DNA of 64,000 nt from the NCBI GenBank assembly GCA_947577075.1, contig CANPTW010000003.1, positions 1-64,000 of the forward strand. The letters run 5' to 3'. The stretch's first letter is position 1, and each line of letters starts with the position of its first letter. A program made the translations under genes and the position numbers. Shown here one piece after another: positions 40,987-50,690 of this stretch. The notes beneath the pieces were generated by a model. That model made no database searches and had not been told where the DNA came from. It was given only the letters and a program-made list of their open reading frames with translations. Origin of the DNA: an uncultured Oscillibacter sp. GTDB lineage: Bacteria; Bacillota; Clostridia; Oscillospirales; Oscillospiraceae.

Positions 40987-41170
40987 AAAGGAGTCACCTC
41001 GTATCCTTAGAGCCGCCGGGCGCGCGGAACGCCGCCTTATGAGAACGGGCCCCGGGCGGCGGCCCGGCGGCGTTCGGCCCCGCCGTCTATAGAGTCAGCG
41101 CCGCAAGCCGCGTGAGCGGCTCACTGTGCTTGACGATATCATACAAAAGACGGCCGGAAAAGGCAAGGGC

Positions 41171-42025
41171 TTATCCTTTGACGGCTCCCGCCGTCAGGCC
41201 CTTGATGATGTGCTTTTGCAGCAGGATGTACACGGCCAGCACCGGCACCACGATCAGCACCACCGAGGCGGCCATCAGGCCGTAGTCCACGCCGGCCTGG
41301 GAGCTGATCTCATTGAGCAGCAGGGTGATGGTCTTCTCCCTGGGGACCCGGAGGAAGAAATTCTGGGTGAACAGATCGTTGTAGCTCCACAGGAAGGAGA
41401 AAATGGCCACGGTGGCGAAGGAGGACTTGGCCGCCGGCATGATGATGTGGAAATAGACCTGGAACACATGGCAGCCGTCCATATAGGCGCTTTCCTCCAG
41501 CTCCATGGGCACGGACTCAATAAAGCCCATCAGCACAATGATGGCGAAGCACAGGTTGCCCGCAATCTGGGGAAGGACGACGGCCAGCAGGCTGAGCCAG
41601 CGGTTTCCGCTGCTGGCGATTCCCCAGGCGGCTTCCATGCGGAAGACGGGGATGATGGTGGAGAACACCGGGAACATCATGCCCGCCATAATCAGGCTGC
41701 GGCACAGCCCCCGCAGCTTGAAGCGGAAGCGCACCAGCCCGTAGGCGGCAAAGCCGGCGATCAGCACCACCGCGACGGTGACGGCGGCGGAGATGACAAG
41801 GCTGTTCAGATAGGCGTTTCCAAAGTCGAAGCGGTCCATGGCCTTGGCGTAGTTTTCCGTGGTCAGGCCGCTCCCCGGCAGGGGGACGGAGAAGGAATCC
41901 TTGCGGATCAGGCCCCGCTCCCGGAAGGAATTCAAAATGACCCAGACGAAGGGGTACAGCGTGGTAAGGGCCCAGAACACGAGGACCGCGTAGGTTCCCG
42001 CCTTGGCGGGCGTCAGCTTTTTCAC
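41171..42025 (-). CDS. ABC sugar transporter permease (MalG-like)
   Basis: 284 residues with six membrane helices. The EAA loop, contacting the ATPase, reads ELEESAYMDGCHVFQVYFHIIMP. It ends TAGAVKG as carbohydrate permeases of the CUT1 group do. It follows the MalF-like gene after 18 bases. No ATPase is encoded nearby, so a shared MsmK/UgpC-type ATPase elsewhere in the genome must power it, as is usual in Firmicutes. Confidence 0.93.
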   Translation of the reverse strand: MKKLTPAKAGTYAVLVFWALTTLYPFVWVILNSFRERGLIRKDSFSVPLPGSGLTTENYAKAMDRFDFGNAYLNSLVISAAVTVAVVLIAGFAAYGLVRFRFKLRGLCRSLIMAGMMFPVFSTIIPVFRMEAAWGIASSGNRWLSLLAVVLPQIAGNLCFAIIVLMGFIESVPMELEESAYMDGCHVFQVYFHIIMPAAKSSFATVAIFSFLWSYNDLFTQNFFLRVPREKTITLLLNEISSQAGVDYGLMAASVVLIVVPVLAVYILLQKHIIKGLTAGAVKG

Positions 42026-42043
42026 AATGCGTTCCCCCCTCTC

Positions 42044-42937
42044 TCAAAGGTCGTCCCCGGGCGTGAAGACCCGGTTGGCGACGTTGGAAAACAGCACGCC
42101 CAGCACCACGATGAGGATGGCAATGGCGGAGCCGTAGTCCACGTTGCCCCGGTTGAAGGTCTGGTCGTACATATAGGTGCCGGTGAGCCAGCCCTGGTCC
42201 TGGGGCATTCCCGCCCCAAACATGACCCAGGGCAGGTCGAAGACCTTCAGCGCGCCGGTAACCGCCAGCACCAGGCAGGTGCAGAGCACGCTGCGCAGCA
42301 GCGGCAGGGTGACGTACCGGACCCGCTTGAGGCCGGTGCAGCCGTCCAGGGCGGCGGCCTCGTACAGGTCCTGGGAGATGTTGTTCAGCCCCGTCACCAG
42401 GATGACGAAGTAAAAGCCCACGTACTGCCACATCACCGGGGCGAACATGGTGAGGAGAAAATGGTCCGGGTCCTTCCAGTCGACGTTCTCCGCGACGATT
42501 CCCAGGTTGGCCAGCAGCTGGTTGAGCATGCCGCCGTTATACAGGAAGATCAGATTGAACATCAGGCCCAGGGCGGTGGCGGAAATCACGATGGGGAAGA
42601 AGTACAGGGTCCGGAACAGCTGGGCCCCCACCCGTATGGAGTCCACCAAAAGGGCCAGGATCAGGGCGATGCCCACCTGAAAGACCACGGTGCACAGGGT
42701 CAAAAGCACGGTGTTGCCCAGGGCGGTGCGGAGCTTGGGGTCCGTGAGCAGGGCCGCATAGTTGGCATACCAGGGGGAGTTGAGGCCCTGGGCCGGGGCC
42801 CCGAGGCCGGTGATGTCGGAGAAGCTGTTCAGGATGTTCTGGAAGAAGGGGTAGTACAGGAACAGGATCAAAAACAGGAACGCGGGCAGCAGGAAGACCA
42901 CCAGCGGCCCCTTTTTGCGGTACAGCGTGGGACCCAT
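42044..42937 (-). CDS. ABC sugar transporter permease (MalF-like)
   Basis: 297 residues, six helices, starting MGPTLYRKKGPLVVFLLPAF. The EAA loop is DLYEAAALDGCTGLKRVRYV, typical of CUT1 inner-membrane subunits that pair with a MalG-like partner. It lies between the binding-protein gene and malG-like gene with short gaps. Substrate is inferred from context as an oligosaccharide, perhaps chitobiose or a related beta-linked disaccharide. Confidence 0.93.
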   Translation of the reverse strand: MGPTLYRKKGPLVVFLLPAFLFLILFLYYPFFQNILNSFSDITGLGAPAQGLNSPWYANYAALLTDPKLRTALGNTVLLTLCTVVFQVGIALILALLVDSIRVGAQLFRTLYFFPIVISATALGLMFNLIFLYNGGMLNQLLANLGIVAENVDWKDPDHFLLTMFAPVMWQYVGFYFVILVTGLNNISQDLYEAAALDGCTGLKRVRYVTLPLLRSVLCTCLVLAVTGALKVFDLPWVMFGAGMPQDQGWLTGTYMYDQTFNRGNVDYGSAIAILIVVLGVLFSNVANRVFTPGDDL

Positions 42938-42995
42938 CGATACTCACTCCTTTAAGGGGAAAGCCCCGCCCGCCGGGCAGGGCTTTCCGGGAAAA

Positions 42996-44321
42996 TCAGT
43001 TGAGGGCAACGGCGGAGTTTACGGCGTCCTCCGCGGTCATTTTGCCGGTGACCACGTTCTGCACGTTTCCGAACAGGTCGGCCTTGCATTCGCCGCTGAC
43101 CGTGTCCTGCACGGCTCCGATGACGCCGGTGATATTTGCGTTGGCGTCGGCGGCGGACTGCTGAAGCTCGTTCAGGCCCGAGGGAGAGGCGCCGTTTTTC
43201 AGGGCGGTGACCTCGGTGGTGACGAAGTTGCTCATAACCTCGTCGGAGGTCATGTGCCGGACGAATTCCACGGCGGCCGCCTGCTTGGCGGGATCGTCCC
43301 AGGCCCGCTTGGTGATGAAATAGCCCATGGAGATGCCGCCGATGGCCTCGCCGGCGGTGCGGGCCCCCTTGGCGGGGACGTAGGAGACGGCGTAGTCGCC
43401 CAGCTGGTCGCCGTAGTTATCCACGAAGTAGTTGACCTTCCAGGAGCCGTCGATCAGGAAGGCCGCGTCGCCGTCGGCAAAGATCTGGACGGTTTCCGCG
43501 TCGGTGGCGGTGAGGGTATTGACGGGGAAGTAGCCCCGCTCATACAGGTCCTTGATGTCGTTCAGAGCGGCCACCCATTTCTGCCCGGCGGCGTCGTCGG
43601 CGGAGGCGGGGACATCCAGCTGGCTGTCCAGGGTGCCGTTGTTCATCACGGTGAACTCGAACCAGTAGTGGGGGACCTCAAACAGGGAGCAGGCGATGGG
43701 GGCGTAGCCCTTGGCCTTGATGGTCTCGCAGTCGGCCAGGAACTGGTCCCAGGTGTAGTCGGGGCCGGGGACGGCCACGCCGCAGTCGGCCAGGACCTTT
43801 GTGTTGACGAACATGTTTTCCCAGAACCCGGAGGAGGGAACGGCGTAGGTTTTGCCGTCCTGGGCCACGGCCATCATGGAGTCCTTCATGTTGCCGGCAT
43901 AGTCGGGATAGGCCGCCCGGATGGTGCCGACGTCCACCACCTTGCCCGCCTGAATGAAGGGCTCGGCGTCGGCGTTGGTGAAGAAGAAGAGGACGTCGGG
44001 CTCGGTGCCGGTCTGGAAGTCGGTGAGCACCTTGGCCTTCCACTCCTCGTTGGAGGAGGCGGAGGCGTCCAGAATGGTGTTCCCGGTGGCGGCCTCATAG
44101 GCGGCCACGGCGTTTTCGTAGTTTTTCCGGTTTCCGTCGTCCCCGCCGTAGGAGGTGACGACCGTCAGCTCCACCTTCGCGGCGGCGGGCTGCCCGCCGG
44201 AGCCGTCCCCGCTTCCGCCGGAAGCTTCGGAGCCGCCGGAGCTTCCTCCGCCGCAGCCGGACAGCAGACCCAGCGCCAAAACGGCGGCAAGGGCGAATGC
44301 AAGAATCTTATTTCGTTTCAT
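42996..44321 (-). CDS. ABC sugar transporter solute-binding lipoprotein
   Basis: 441 residues. Lipoprotein signal MKRNKILAFALAAVLALGLL followed by the lipobox SGC with Cys23. A Ser/Gly-rich tether (about 24-45) leads into an extracellular binding domain of family 1 type (conserved KVDVGTIRAAYPDYAG, and YAVPSSGFWENMFVN). It captures the sugar for the two permeases encoded next. GGAGG lies 7 bases before the ATG at 44321. A candidate promoter could lie in the AT-rich stretch at 44340-44410, but I could not settle on one. Confidence 0.93.
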   Translation of the reverse strand: MKRNKILAFALAAVLALGLLSGCGGGSSGGSEASGGSGDGSGGQPAAAKVELTVVTSYGGDDGNRKNYENAVAAYEAATGNTILDASASSNEEWKAKVLTDFQTGTEPDVLFFFTNADAEPFIQAGKVVDVGTIRAAYPDYAGNMKDSMMAVAQDGKTYAVPSSGFWENMFVNTKVLADCGVAVPGPDYTWDQFLADCETIKAKGYAPIACSLFEVPHYWFEFTVMNNGTLDSQLDVPASADDAAGQKWVAALNDIKDLYERGYFPVNTLTATDAETVQIFADGDAAFLIDGSWKVNYFVDNYGDQLGDYAVSYVPAKGARTAGEAIGGISMGYFITKRAWDDPAKQAAAVEFVRHMTSDEVMSNFVTTEVTALKNGASPSGLNELQQSAADANANITGVIGAVQDTVSGECKADLFGNVQNVVTGKMTAEDAVNSAVALN

Positions 44322-44453
44322 GACATAACCTCCATATTTTGTTCGCGTACCAATCCTCTCTTTGTACAATATCATCATACGCCCTTTGGGCCTTGGAATA
44401 AATAACCAGGCTTGTCGTTTGTTGTCTGTTGTTGCTTGGTATAGAAGCGGAGG

Positions 44454-46139
44454 TCACCGGCGGGCCGCCACCAGAAGGCGGGCGGTCACAAGGCTTCCCG
44501 CTCCCCGGGTGATGGTCAGGCCGCATTCCGGGCCGTAGAGGATGCGCAGGCGCAGGTTCACGTTGGCGATGCCGATGTTGCCCGCGGGCTCGTTCTGCAT
44601 GTCGTAGTCCGGCGAGAGCAGGCGGGCGATGTGCGCCTCGTCTTCCGGCCGCAGCCCCCCGTCGTTCTCAATTTCCAGGACGAGGAAGCCCTCCCGCCGG
44701 AAGCCCCGGAGGGCCACCCGCCCCCGGCCCTTGGGGCCCACGCCGTGCTCCACCGCGTTTTCGATTACCGGCTGGAGAATCAGGCGGGGGACCAGGCAGT
44801 CCATCAGCTCCTCCGGCAGGTCCGTTTCCACCGTCAGCCGCTTGCCGAAGCGCTGGGTGACGATGTAAAGGTAGGCGTTTACATAGGTCATCTCCTCCGC
44901 CAGCCGCACCTGGGGGCTGCCCTTCCGGTCCAGGGCGGCGTCCAGCACGGTGGAGAGCGCCTCGATCATCCGGGAGGCCTTCACATCCCCGCACAACCGG
45001 GCCTGCCAGTTGATGGTTTCCAGGGTGTTGTTGAGGAAATGGGGGTTGATATGGGCCTGGAGGGCCTTGATCTGGGCGTCCCGGCGGGCCAGCTCCTCCT
45101 GATACAGGCGGTTGAACTGGCGACGCAGCTGGCCGGACATCTGGTTGAAGGAGTCCACCAGGTATTGAAACTCCCGGCTTCCGGTTCCTGCCTCAATCTG
45201 ATAGCCCAGCTCCCCCTGGCGGATATGGGCCGCCCCGTCCATCAGCTCCCGGATGGGCTGGGAGATCCTCCGGCGGAAAAACCGGAAGGTAAACAGCAGC
45301 AGAAGCAGCAGGGACAGCCCCATGGCGGGAAGCAGCCAGCGGTAGCTGCCGGCCCCGGTGAACAGGGCGGCATAGTCCAGGGACGCCGTCCCCCGCAGGG
45401 TGTAGTCCCGTCCCCGGATGGTGTGCTCCAGGGTTTTGCCCCCGGGGGAGGGGGGCCCGTCCCCCTTCAGGGTGAGGGCGGCCTCCGGCCCCAGGCTGAC
45501 GGATACCGCCGAGGCCCAGGGAAGCAGGGCCAGATCCCCGAAAAAGTAATCCGTGTTCAGCGCCAGGGCCAGCGTCCCGATGGGGGCGTAGCCGGAGTCC
45601 ATCAGGTTGCGCACCAGATAGACCCGGCCCTCCTGCTCCCGGAAGCCCACCGTCGTGTCCAGCTCCGCCGCCAGCGCCCGGATGGACTCCGCGTCCAGCC
45701 TCCACAGCTCCCGGGCCTGGCTGTAAAGCAGGCCGGAGCTGCCGTTGACCACCGTGATCGCCATTTCCTCCGGGTCCTCCGCAAAGCAGAACACCCCGTA
45801 GAGAAAGCGGCTGTCCGACTGATACAGGCGGCCCAGCAGCGTGGAGAGGCGGCGGTAGAGCAGGGGATAGCTGCCGTCCCGCCGGTACTGGGTCCACGCC
45901 TCCCGAAGGTCCGGATCGTAAGAGGGCAGGCGGGACGCCTCCACCGCGCTGTTCACCCGGTCGGTTCCCAGCTGGAGGTTCAGCTGGAACTGCTCCTCCA
46001 CCGCCCGCTCCTTCTGCCGCCCCGCGCCGGACAGGAGGTACCAGCCTGTGGCCGTGGCGGCGATGACCATGGGCAGCAGCCAGCAAAGCAGGATGATGAG
46101 GGACATCTGCTGGCGCAGAGAGGGGGTTCGTTTTTTCAT
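44454..46139 (-). CDS. YesM-like sensor histidine kinase
   Basis: 561 residues. Membrane helices at about 13-35 and 275-297 flank a large extracellular sensor domain. A HAMP linker follows (RRRISQPIRELMDGAAHI). The His-kinase box reads QAHINPHFLNNTLETINW and the ATPase N-box LILQPVIENAVEHGV, both diagnostic for LytS/YesM kinases. GGGAGG precedes the ATG. It pairs with the YesN-like regulator at 40219. Split placement around the importer genes suggests one co-regulated locus. Confidence 0.93.
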   Translation of the reverse strand: MKKRTPSLRQQMSLIILLCWLLPMVIAATATGWYLLSGAGRQKERAVEEQFQLNLQLGTDRVNSAVEASRLPSYDPDLREAWTQYRRDGSYPLLYRRLSTLLGRLYQSDSRFLYGVFCFAEDPEEMAITVVNGSSGLLYSQARELWRLDAESIRALAAELDTTVGFREQEGRVYLVRNLMDSGYAPIGTLALALNTDYFFGDLALLPWASAVSVSLGPEAALTLKGDGPPSPGGKTLEHTIRGRDYTLRGTASLDYAALFTGAGSYRWLLPAMGLSLLLLLLFTFRFFRRRISQPIRELMDGAAHIRQGELGYQIEAGTGSREFQYLVDSFNQMSGQLRRQFNRLYQEELARRDAQIKALQAHINPHFLNNTLETINWQARLCGDVKASRMIEALSTVLDAALDRKGSPQVRLAEEMTYVNAYLYIVTQRFGKRLTVETDLPEELMDCLVPRLILQPVIENAVEHGVGPKGRGRVALRGFRREGFLVLEIENDGGLRPEDEAHIARLLSPDYDMQNEPAGNIGIANVNLRLRILYGPECGLTITRGAGSLVTARLLVAARR

Positions 46140-46161
46140 TGCGTCGTCCTCCCGATTTTAA

Positions 46162-46189
46162 AATACCCCGCCGTCCCCGGCGGGGTATT
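46162..46189 (-). terminator. Terminator after the phosphohexomutase gene
   Basis: 12-bp perfect stem (AATACCCCGCCG / CGGCGGGGTATT) with a TCCC loop, followed by T-rich DNA on the minus strand. It separates the mutase from the kinase gene. Confidence 0.75.
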
Positions 46190-46250
46190 CGCGCAGAACC
46201 GATCTGCGGATAGGATGCAGGCTGCCCGCGGAGGCTTCCCTGGGGATCGG

Positions 46251-47684
46251 TCACTCCACGTTCCGCCCCTCCAGGTCCAAAAACGCCTCCATGCGGCGGG
46301 CGGTTTCCTCCGCCTGCGGGAGGGCGTCCATCTCGCAGAATACCCGCAGCAGCGGCTCGGTGCCCGAAAAGCGGCCGACCACCCAGCCGCCGCCCTGGAA
46401 GTACACCTTGCAGCCGTCGGCATAGCTGACGCGGTCGATCTCCCGCCCAAAGTCCGGAAGGAGCTTGTCCTCCATAAGGGTGCGCCGGATGCGCTCCTTC
46501 TCCTCCGGGGAAAAGCGGTAGCCCCGCTCCACCATCTCGAAGCTGCCGCACCGGCCGGTAATCTCCCGGTACAGCTCCGACAGGCTCCGGCCGGTGGAGG
46601 CCATCATCTCCACCAGAAGGGCGGCGGCATAGATGCCGTCCTTGCCCTGGATGTGCCCCCGGACGGTGAGGCCCCCGGAGCTCTCCCCGCCGATGACCGC
46701 TCCGGTTTCCAGCATCTTGGCGGAAATGTGCTTGAAGCCCACCGGGACCTCATAGCACTTCTCCCCAAACTGGGCCGCGATGGCGTCCAGCAGGTGGGTG
46801 GTGGCCAGGTTGCGCACCGCGGCTCCGTGCCAGCCCTTGTATTTCAGCAGATAGTAGTACAGCAGCGCCAGAATTTTGTTGGGGTGCAGGAACTCCCCCC
46901 GGTCGTCGATGATCCCCAGGCGGTCCGCGTCTCCGTCGGTGGCAATGCCGATGTCGCAGCCGTTTTCCAGAACAAAGCTCCGCAGGCCGATGAGGGTCTT
47001 GCTGTTGGGGGCGGGAAGCCGGCCGCCGAAGAGGGCGTCCCGCCGTTCGTGGATCACGTCCACGTCGCACCGCGCGGTGATCAAAATGGTCTGCAGGGCG
47101 GTTTTGGACACGCCGTACATGGGGTCCAGCACCACCCTCAGCCCCCGGGACCGGATGGCGTCCATGTTCACCGCCCGAATGACGGAGTCGATGTAAGCGT
47201 TCATCGGGTCGACGATCTGAATCCGGCCGGTGCGCACGCCCTCTTCATAGGATACGGCGGGGATATCCGCCCCCGCCAGGGCGGCGATGTGCTCCTCGAT
47301 GTCGGCGGTGGTCAGCTCGTCCGCGTCCCGGCCCCCCTGGACAAAGACCTTGATTCCGTTGTAAAGGGCGGGGTTGTGGCTGGCCGTCACCGCCATGCCG
47401 TAGGACAGCTCGTAGTATTTCACGGCGAACATAATCAGGGGCGTGGGGGACTCCCGTTCCACCACCATGCAGGGAATGCCCGCCCCCGCCATCACCTCGG
47501 CGGCCCAGTGGGCGGCCTCCTGAGAGAGAAACCGCCGGTCGTAGCCGATTAAAAAGCCCCGCTGGGCGGCGCCCTCCGCCTTCATCTTGCTGGCCAGGGC
47601 CGCGGTGAGCAGCTGAATGTTGGCCTTGGTAAAGCCGTCGCCGATGATGGCCCGCCAGCCGCCGGTGCCAAATTGGATGCTCAT
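46251..47684 (-). CDS. Phosphoglucomutase/phosphomannomutase-type alpha-D-phosphohexomutase
   Basis: 477 residues. The phosphoserine loop is VTASHNPALYNG, the metal loop DGDADRLG, the sugar loop GGESSGGL and the phosphate-binding RFSGTEPLLR. It interconverts 1- and 6-phosphates of hexoses. Its position downstream of a disaccharide phosphorylase, separated by 246 bases and a repeat remnant, suggests it converts the released sugar-1-phosphate to the 6-phosphate for glycolysis. Whether it prefers glucose, mannose or N-acetylglucosamine phosphate is not evident. AAGGAG precedes the ATG at 47684. Confidence 0.9.
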   Translation of the reverse strand: MSIQFGTGGWRAIIGDGFTKANIQLLTAALASKMKAEGAAQRGFLIGYDRRFLSQEAAHWAAEVMAGAGIPCMVVERESPTPLIMFAVKYYELSYGMAVTASHNPALYNGIKVFVQGGRDADELTTADIEEHIAALAGADIPAVSYEEGVRTGRIQIVDPMNAYIDSVIRAVNMDAIRSRGLRVVLDPMYGVSKTALQTILITARCDVDVIHERRDALFGGRLPAPNSKTLIGLRSFVLENGCDIGIATDGDADRLGIIDDRGEFLHPNKILALLYYYLLKYKGWHGAAVRNLATTHLLDAIAAQFGEKCYEVPVGFKHISAKMLETGAVIGGESSGGLTVRGHIQGKDGIYAAALLVEMMASTGRSLSELYREITGRCGSFEMVERGYRFSPEEKERIRRTLMEDKLLPDFGREIDRVSYADGCKVYFQGGGWVVGRFSGTEPLLRVFCEMDALPQAEETARRMEAFLDLEGRNVE

Positions 47685-47814
47685 GGGATACGCTCCTTTC
47701 TCCCGCCTTTTGATTTGTTCCGGGACGCCCCGTCCGGGAGCGGTCCGCCGCGGACCGCGTCCCCGCGCCGCCGGCAAAGGGGAAGCGCCGCGGTGCGCCG
47801 GGGCCTTTTCAAGC

Positions 47815-47923
47815 TCCGCCTTGCAAGAGGAACCCGGCATGAGGCCCGGAGGCTTTTTCCAGCCGCCGCGCAGGCGGCGGACCTTCCGAAAAAACACGGG
47901 TTTAGCCGTATGGGAACAGGCCC
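47815..47923 (-). repeat. Family A repeat remnant, copy A7
   Basis: Only the right half is recognisable. It ends AGCCGTATGGGAACAGGCCC, the terminal repeat of family A, preceded by a degenerate GC core. It ends 7 bases from the phosphorylase stop codon. The left boundary is uncertain. Confidence 0.6.
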
Positions 47924-47930
47924 TGGGGGG

Positions 47931-50318
47931 TCACGCGGGGCCCATCACCACCGTGACGCGGTTGACGCTTCCGGCGGGCTGCACGGGAATCAGCCCCTCC
48001 ACCGGCAGCCCGTTGCAGGAGATCCGGGCCACGCCCTTTTCCACGCCGCCGGGGTTTTCCACCGTAATCCGGTAGACGGCCCCCCGCCAGACCCGGGTCA
48101 CCTGAAATTCCCTCCAGTCCGCCGGGATGCAGGGGTCCACCAGCAGCCCGCCGAACTGGGGCCGCACCCCCAGGAGATACCGGGTGGCGGCGAAGTAGCT
48201 CCAGCCGCCGGAGCCGGTCATAAAGGGGTGGCGGGCCCGCCCGAAGGCGCTGTGGTCGGGCCCCATCACAAATTGACAGTAGGAGTAGGGCTCGCTCTGC
48301 CGTATCTCGATTTTATCATTTTGCGCCGCCGGACACAAGGCCCTGTAAAATTTCATGGCCCGGCTCCCTCTGCCCAGCACCGCCTCGGCGCACCAGGCCC
48401 AGGGGTTGGCGTGGGAAAAGATGGCGCCGTTTTCCTTGACTCCGGGGTAGACGCGGGTGATGAAGCCGACGCCGTCGTCCGGCCGGGTGTAGGACGGCGC
48501 GTTCAGCCGGAGGCCGAACTCCGTGTACAGCCGGCCGTCCACCGCGTCCATGGCCTTCCGCCCCCGCTCCGGGTCCGCCGCCCCGGAGAGAACGGCCCAG
48601 GCGTTGCTCTCCAGGTGGACCTGGCCCTCCCGGTCGGAGTGGGAGCCGATTTTCCGCCCGTCCGCCGTGATTCCCCGGAGATACCAGCCTCCGTCCCAGA
48701 GCTCCCGCTCACAGAGGGCGGCGACCCTCCGGCCCATGGCCTCGTAGTGCGCGGCGTCCTCCTCCCGGCCCAGGGCCCGGGCCGCGTCCGCAAAGTGCCC
48801 CAGGGCCCATACATGGAGGAAGGAAACCATGGCGCTTTCCCCGCCGCCCAGGTTCAGGCAGTCGTTCCAGTCCGCCCGCAGGCCCTTGCAGACGCCGTGG
48901 GCGCCCACCTGCTGCGCGGAGAAGTCCAGGATTTTTTTCAGATGCTCGTAAACCGTCCCCTCGCCGCCGTCCGCGTAGCCCACGGTCCGGTCAAAAAAGT
49001 CCAGCTCCCCGGTTTCCCGGACATACTCCGCCGCCGCGGCCACCAGCCACAGCGCGTCGTCGGCGCAGGCGTCGGCCAGGCCGTGGACAATGTCGGCCCT
49101 GTCCGGCGTGGGAATCACGGTGGGGGACTTGAAGGCGGGCTTCGGCCGGGGGGTGAACCAGTCCGGGTCAAAAAGGTGCAGGCCGTATCCGGAGGAGGTC
49201 AGCCCCTGCATCAGCTGCAGGATGCGCTCCCGGCACTTGTCCGGATTGGAGTGAGGAATGGTCATGGCGTCCTGGGCCGTGTCCCGGTAGCCCAGCCCGG
49301 TGCGCCCCCCCACCTCAATGAAGGAGGCGAACCGGGAGAACATCACGTTTACCTCGCTCTGGTACAGCGTCCAGGTGTTGAGCATGACGTTCATGTCCTC
49401 GTCGGGGGTGGAAACCTGCAGCTTGGAGAGCTTCTCATCCCAGTACCGGGCCAGGCCGGCGAGCGCCCCGTCCACCGCCGCCGGGCTGCTGTATTTTTCG
49501 CGGATCCGGCGGCCCTCCGCCAGGTCCCCTTCTCCCAGCATCCAGGTGAGCCGCACCTGTTCGCCGGGGGCCAGCCGCAGCTTTTTCTGCAGGACGGCGC
49601 AGTGGTTGCCGCCCTTCTCAAAGGAACCGGAGCATGCCCCCCGCTCCACGGCCAGGGGGCTGCTCTCCGTGCGGTAGGGGCCCAGGAAGGCGTCCCGCAG
49701 GCAGTCGAAGCCGTCCGGGCGGAAGGAGGCGGCCATGAACTGGCGGGCCTGTTCATAGAACAGCTCGTATTCGATCACGCCGTCTTCATACCGGCTCCCC
49801 GCGCAGTAGAGGGACATTTGGAAGTTCTGGTTGTCAATGGGAATCTGGTGGAAGGAGAACTCGGCGTAGGAATAGACGCTGAGGGAGCGGCGCCGGTCCG
49901 AAGCGTTCTCCAGCCGCAGGTCCCACAGCTCCACGTTTTCCCCCTGGGGGATGAAAAGGGTCTGGGCGGCGTTCACGCCGTTTCGGGCGCACTCATAGAC
50001 GGAGTAGCTCAGGCCGTGGCGGCAGCGGTAGTCCTCCAGAGCCCCGCCGCAGGGCTGCCAGGAGACGGACCAGTATTCCCCCGTTTCGTCGTCCCGGAGA
50101 TAGAGATAGTGCCCGGGGCGGTCCATGGGGACGCCGTTGGGGCGGAACCGGGTGATCCGGTGGTGCTCCGGGCTTTTGTAAAACAGGTAGCCCCCGGCGG
50201 TGTGGTTGACCACGGCGCACAGGTCCTCCACCCCCAGGTAGTTCGTCCAGGATACGGGCACATCTACCCGGTCGATGACATATTCCCGCCGTTCCTGATC
50301 AAAGTGTCCATATTTCAT
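47931..50318 (-). CDS. chbP: GH94 disaccharide phosphorylase, N,N'-diacetylchitobiose phosphorylase-like
   Basis: 795 residues, the size of GH94 enzymes. It closely follows the pattern I remember for Vibrio chitobiose phosphorylase: MKYGHFDQERREYVI start, GHYLYLRDDETGEYWSVSWQ, FIEVGGRTGLGYRDTAQDAM, GLRADWNDCLNLGGGESAMV with the catalytic Asp near 490, and VTRVWRGAVYRI at the end. Such an enzyme splits GlcNAc-GlcNAc with phosphate into GlcNAc-1-phosphate and GlcNAc in the cytosol. Cellobiose phosphorylase is the alternative, but the motifs favour chitobiose. TAGGAGG lies 8 bases before the ATG at 50318. Confidence 0.88.
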   Translation of the reverse strand: MKYGHFDQERREYVIDRVDVPVSWTNYLGVEDLCAVVNHTAGGYLFYKSPEHHRITRFRPNGVPMDRPGHYLYLRDDETGEYWSVSWQPCGGALEDYRCRHGLSYSVYECARNGVNAAQTLFIPQGENVELWDLRLENASDRRRSLSVYSYAEFSFHQIPIDNQNFQMSLYCAGSRYEDGVIEYELFYEQARQFMAASFRPDGFDCLRDAFLGPYRTESSPLAVERGACSGSFEKGGNHCAVLQKKLRLAPGEQVRLTWMLGEGDLAEGRRIREKYSSPAAVDGALAGLARYWDEKLSKLQVSTPDEDMNVMLNTWTLYQSEVNVMFSRFASFIEVGGRTGLGYRDTAQDAMTIPHSNPDKCRERILQLMQGLTSSGYGLHLFDPDWFTPRPKPAFKSPTVIPTPDRADIVHGLADACADDALWLVAAAAEYVRETGELDFFDRTVGYADGGEGTVYEHLKKILDFSAQQVGAHGVCKGLRADWNDCLNLGGGESAMVSFLHVWALGHFADAARALGREEDAAHYEAMGRRVAALCERELWDGGWYLRGITADGRKIGSHSDREGQVHLESNAWAVLSGAADPERGRKAMDAVDGRLYTEFGLRLNAPSYTRPDDGVGFITRVYPGVKENGAIFSHANPWAWCAEAVLGRGSRAMKFYRALCPAAQNDKIEIRQSEPYSYCQFVMGPDHSAFGRARHPFMTGSGGWSYFAATRYLLGVRPQFGGLLVDPCIPADWREFQVTRVWRGAVYRITVENPGGVEKGVARISCNGLPVEGLIPVQPAGSVNRVTVVMGPA

Positions 50319-50340
50319 GGGAAGACCTCCTATCGATGCA

Positions 50341-50499
50341 GGGCCTGTTCCCGCAAGCCCAAACCCGCATCCTTTCGGCAGATTCTGGCCTCCGGGGCGT
50401 GAAAATTTTGGGCGTGCGCCGGCGCGCCTGTAAATTTTTCCCCCTGCGTCCCGCTGAAACCTGCCCGGATATCCCCGCGTTTGGCTTGGGGGACCGCCC
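50341..50499 (+). repeat. Family A MITE-like repeat, copy A5
   Basis: 159-bp copy starting GGGCCTGTTCCCGCAAGCCC. The right terminal repeat is eroded (TTGGCTTGGGGGACCGCCC). It lies in the leader of the phosphorylase gene, between a possible TATAAT box (minus strand, 50512-50517) and the ribosome site, so the transcript would pass through it. The remainder of the gene-free stretch up to 50690 shows no further structure. Confidence 0.75.
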
Positions 50500-50690
50500 T
50501 GCGGTACTTCCATTATAACATGGTTCCCCCTGGGGGCGATGGCAGGAAATGTGTTCTTTTGCCCCTGATTGGCGGCTGTGGAAAGATTCCGCCGGATGCG
50601 GGCCCCGCCCGGCGCAGCCGCCGCGGCGGGACGCGGCGTTTCTCTATGGAGCATCTCCCGATGGGGCGCGCTTCGCGGCCGGAGGGCGGC

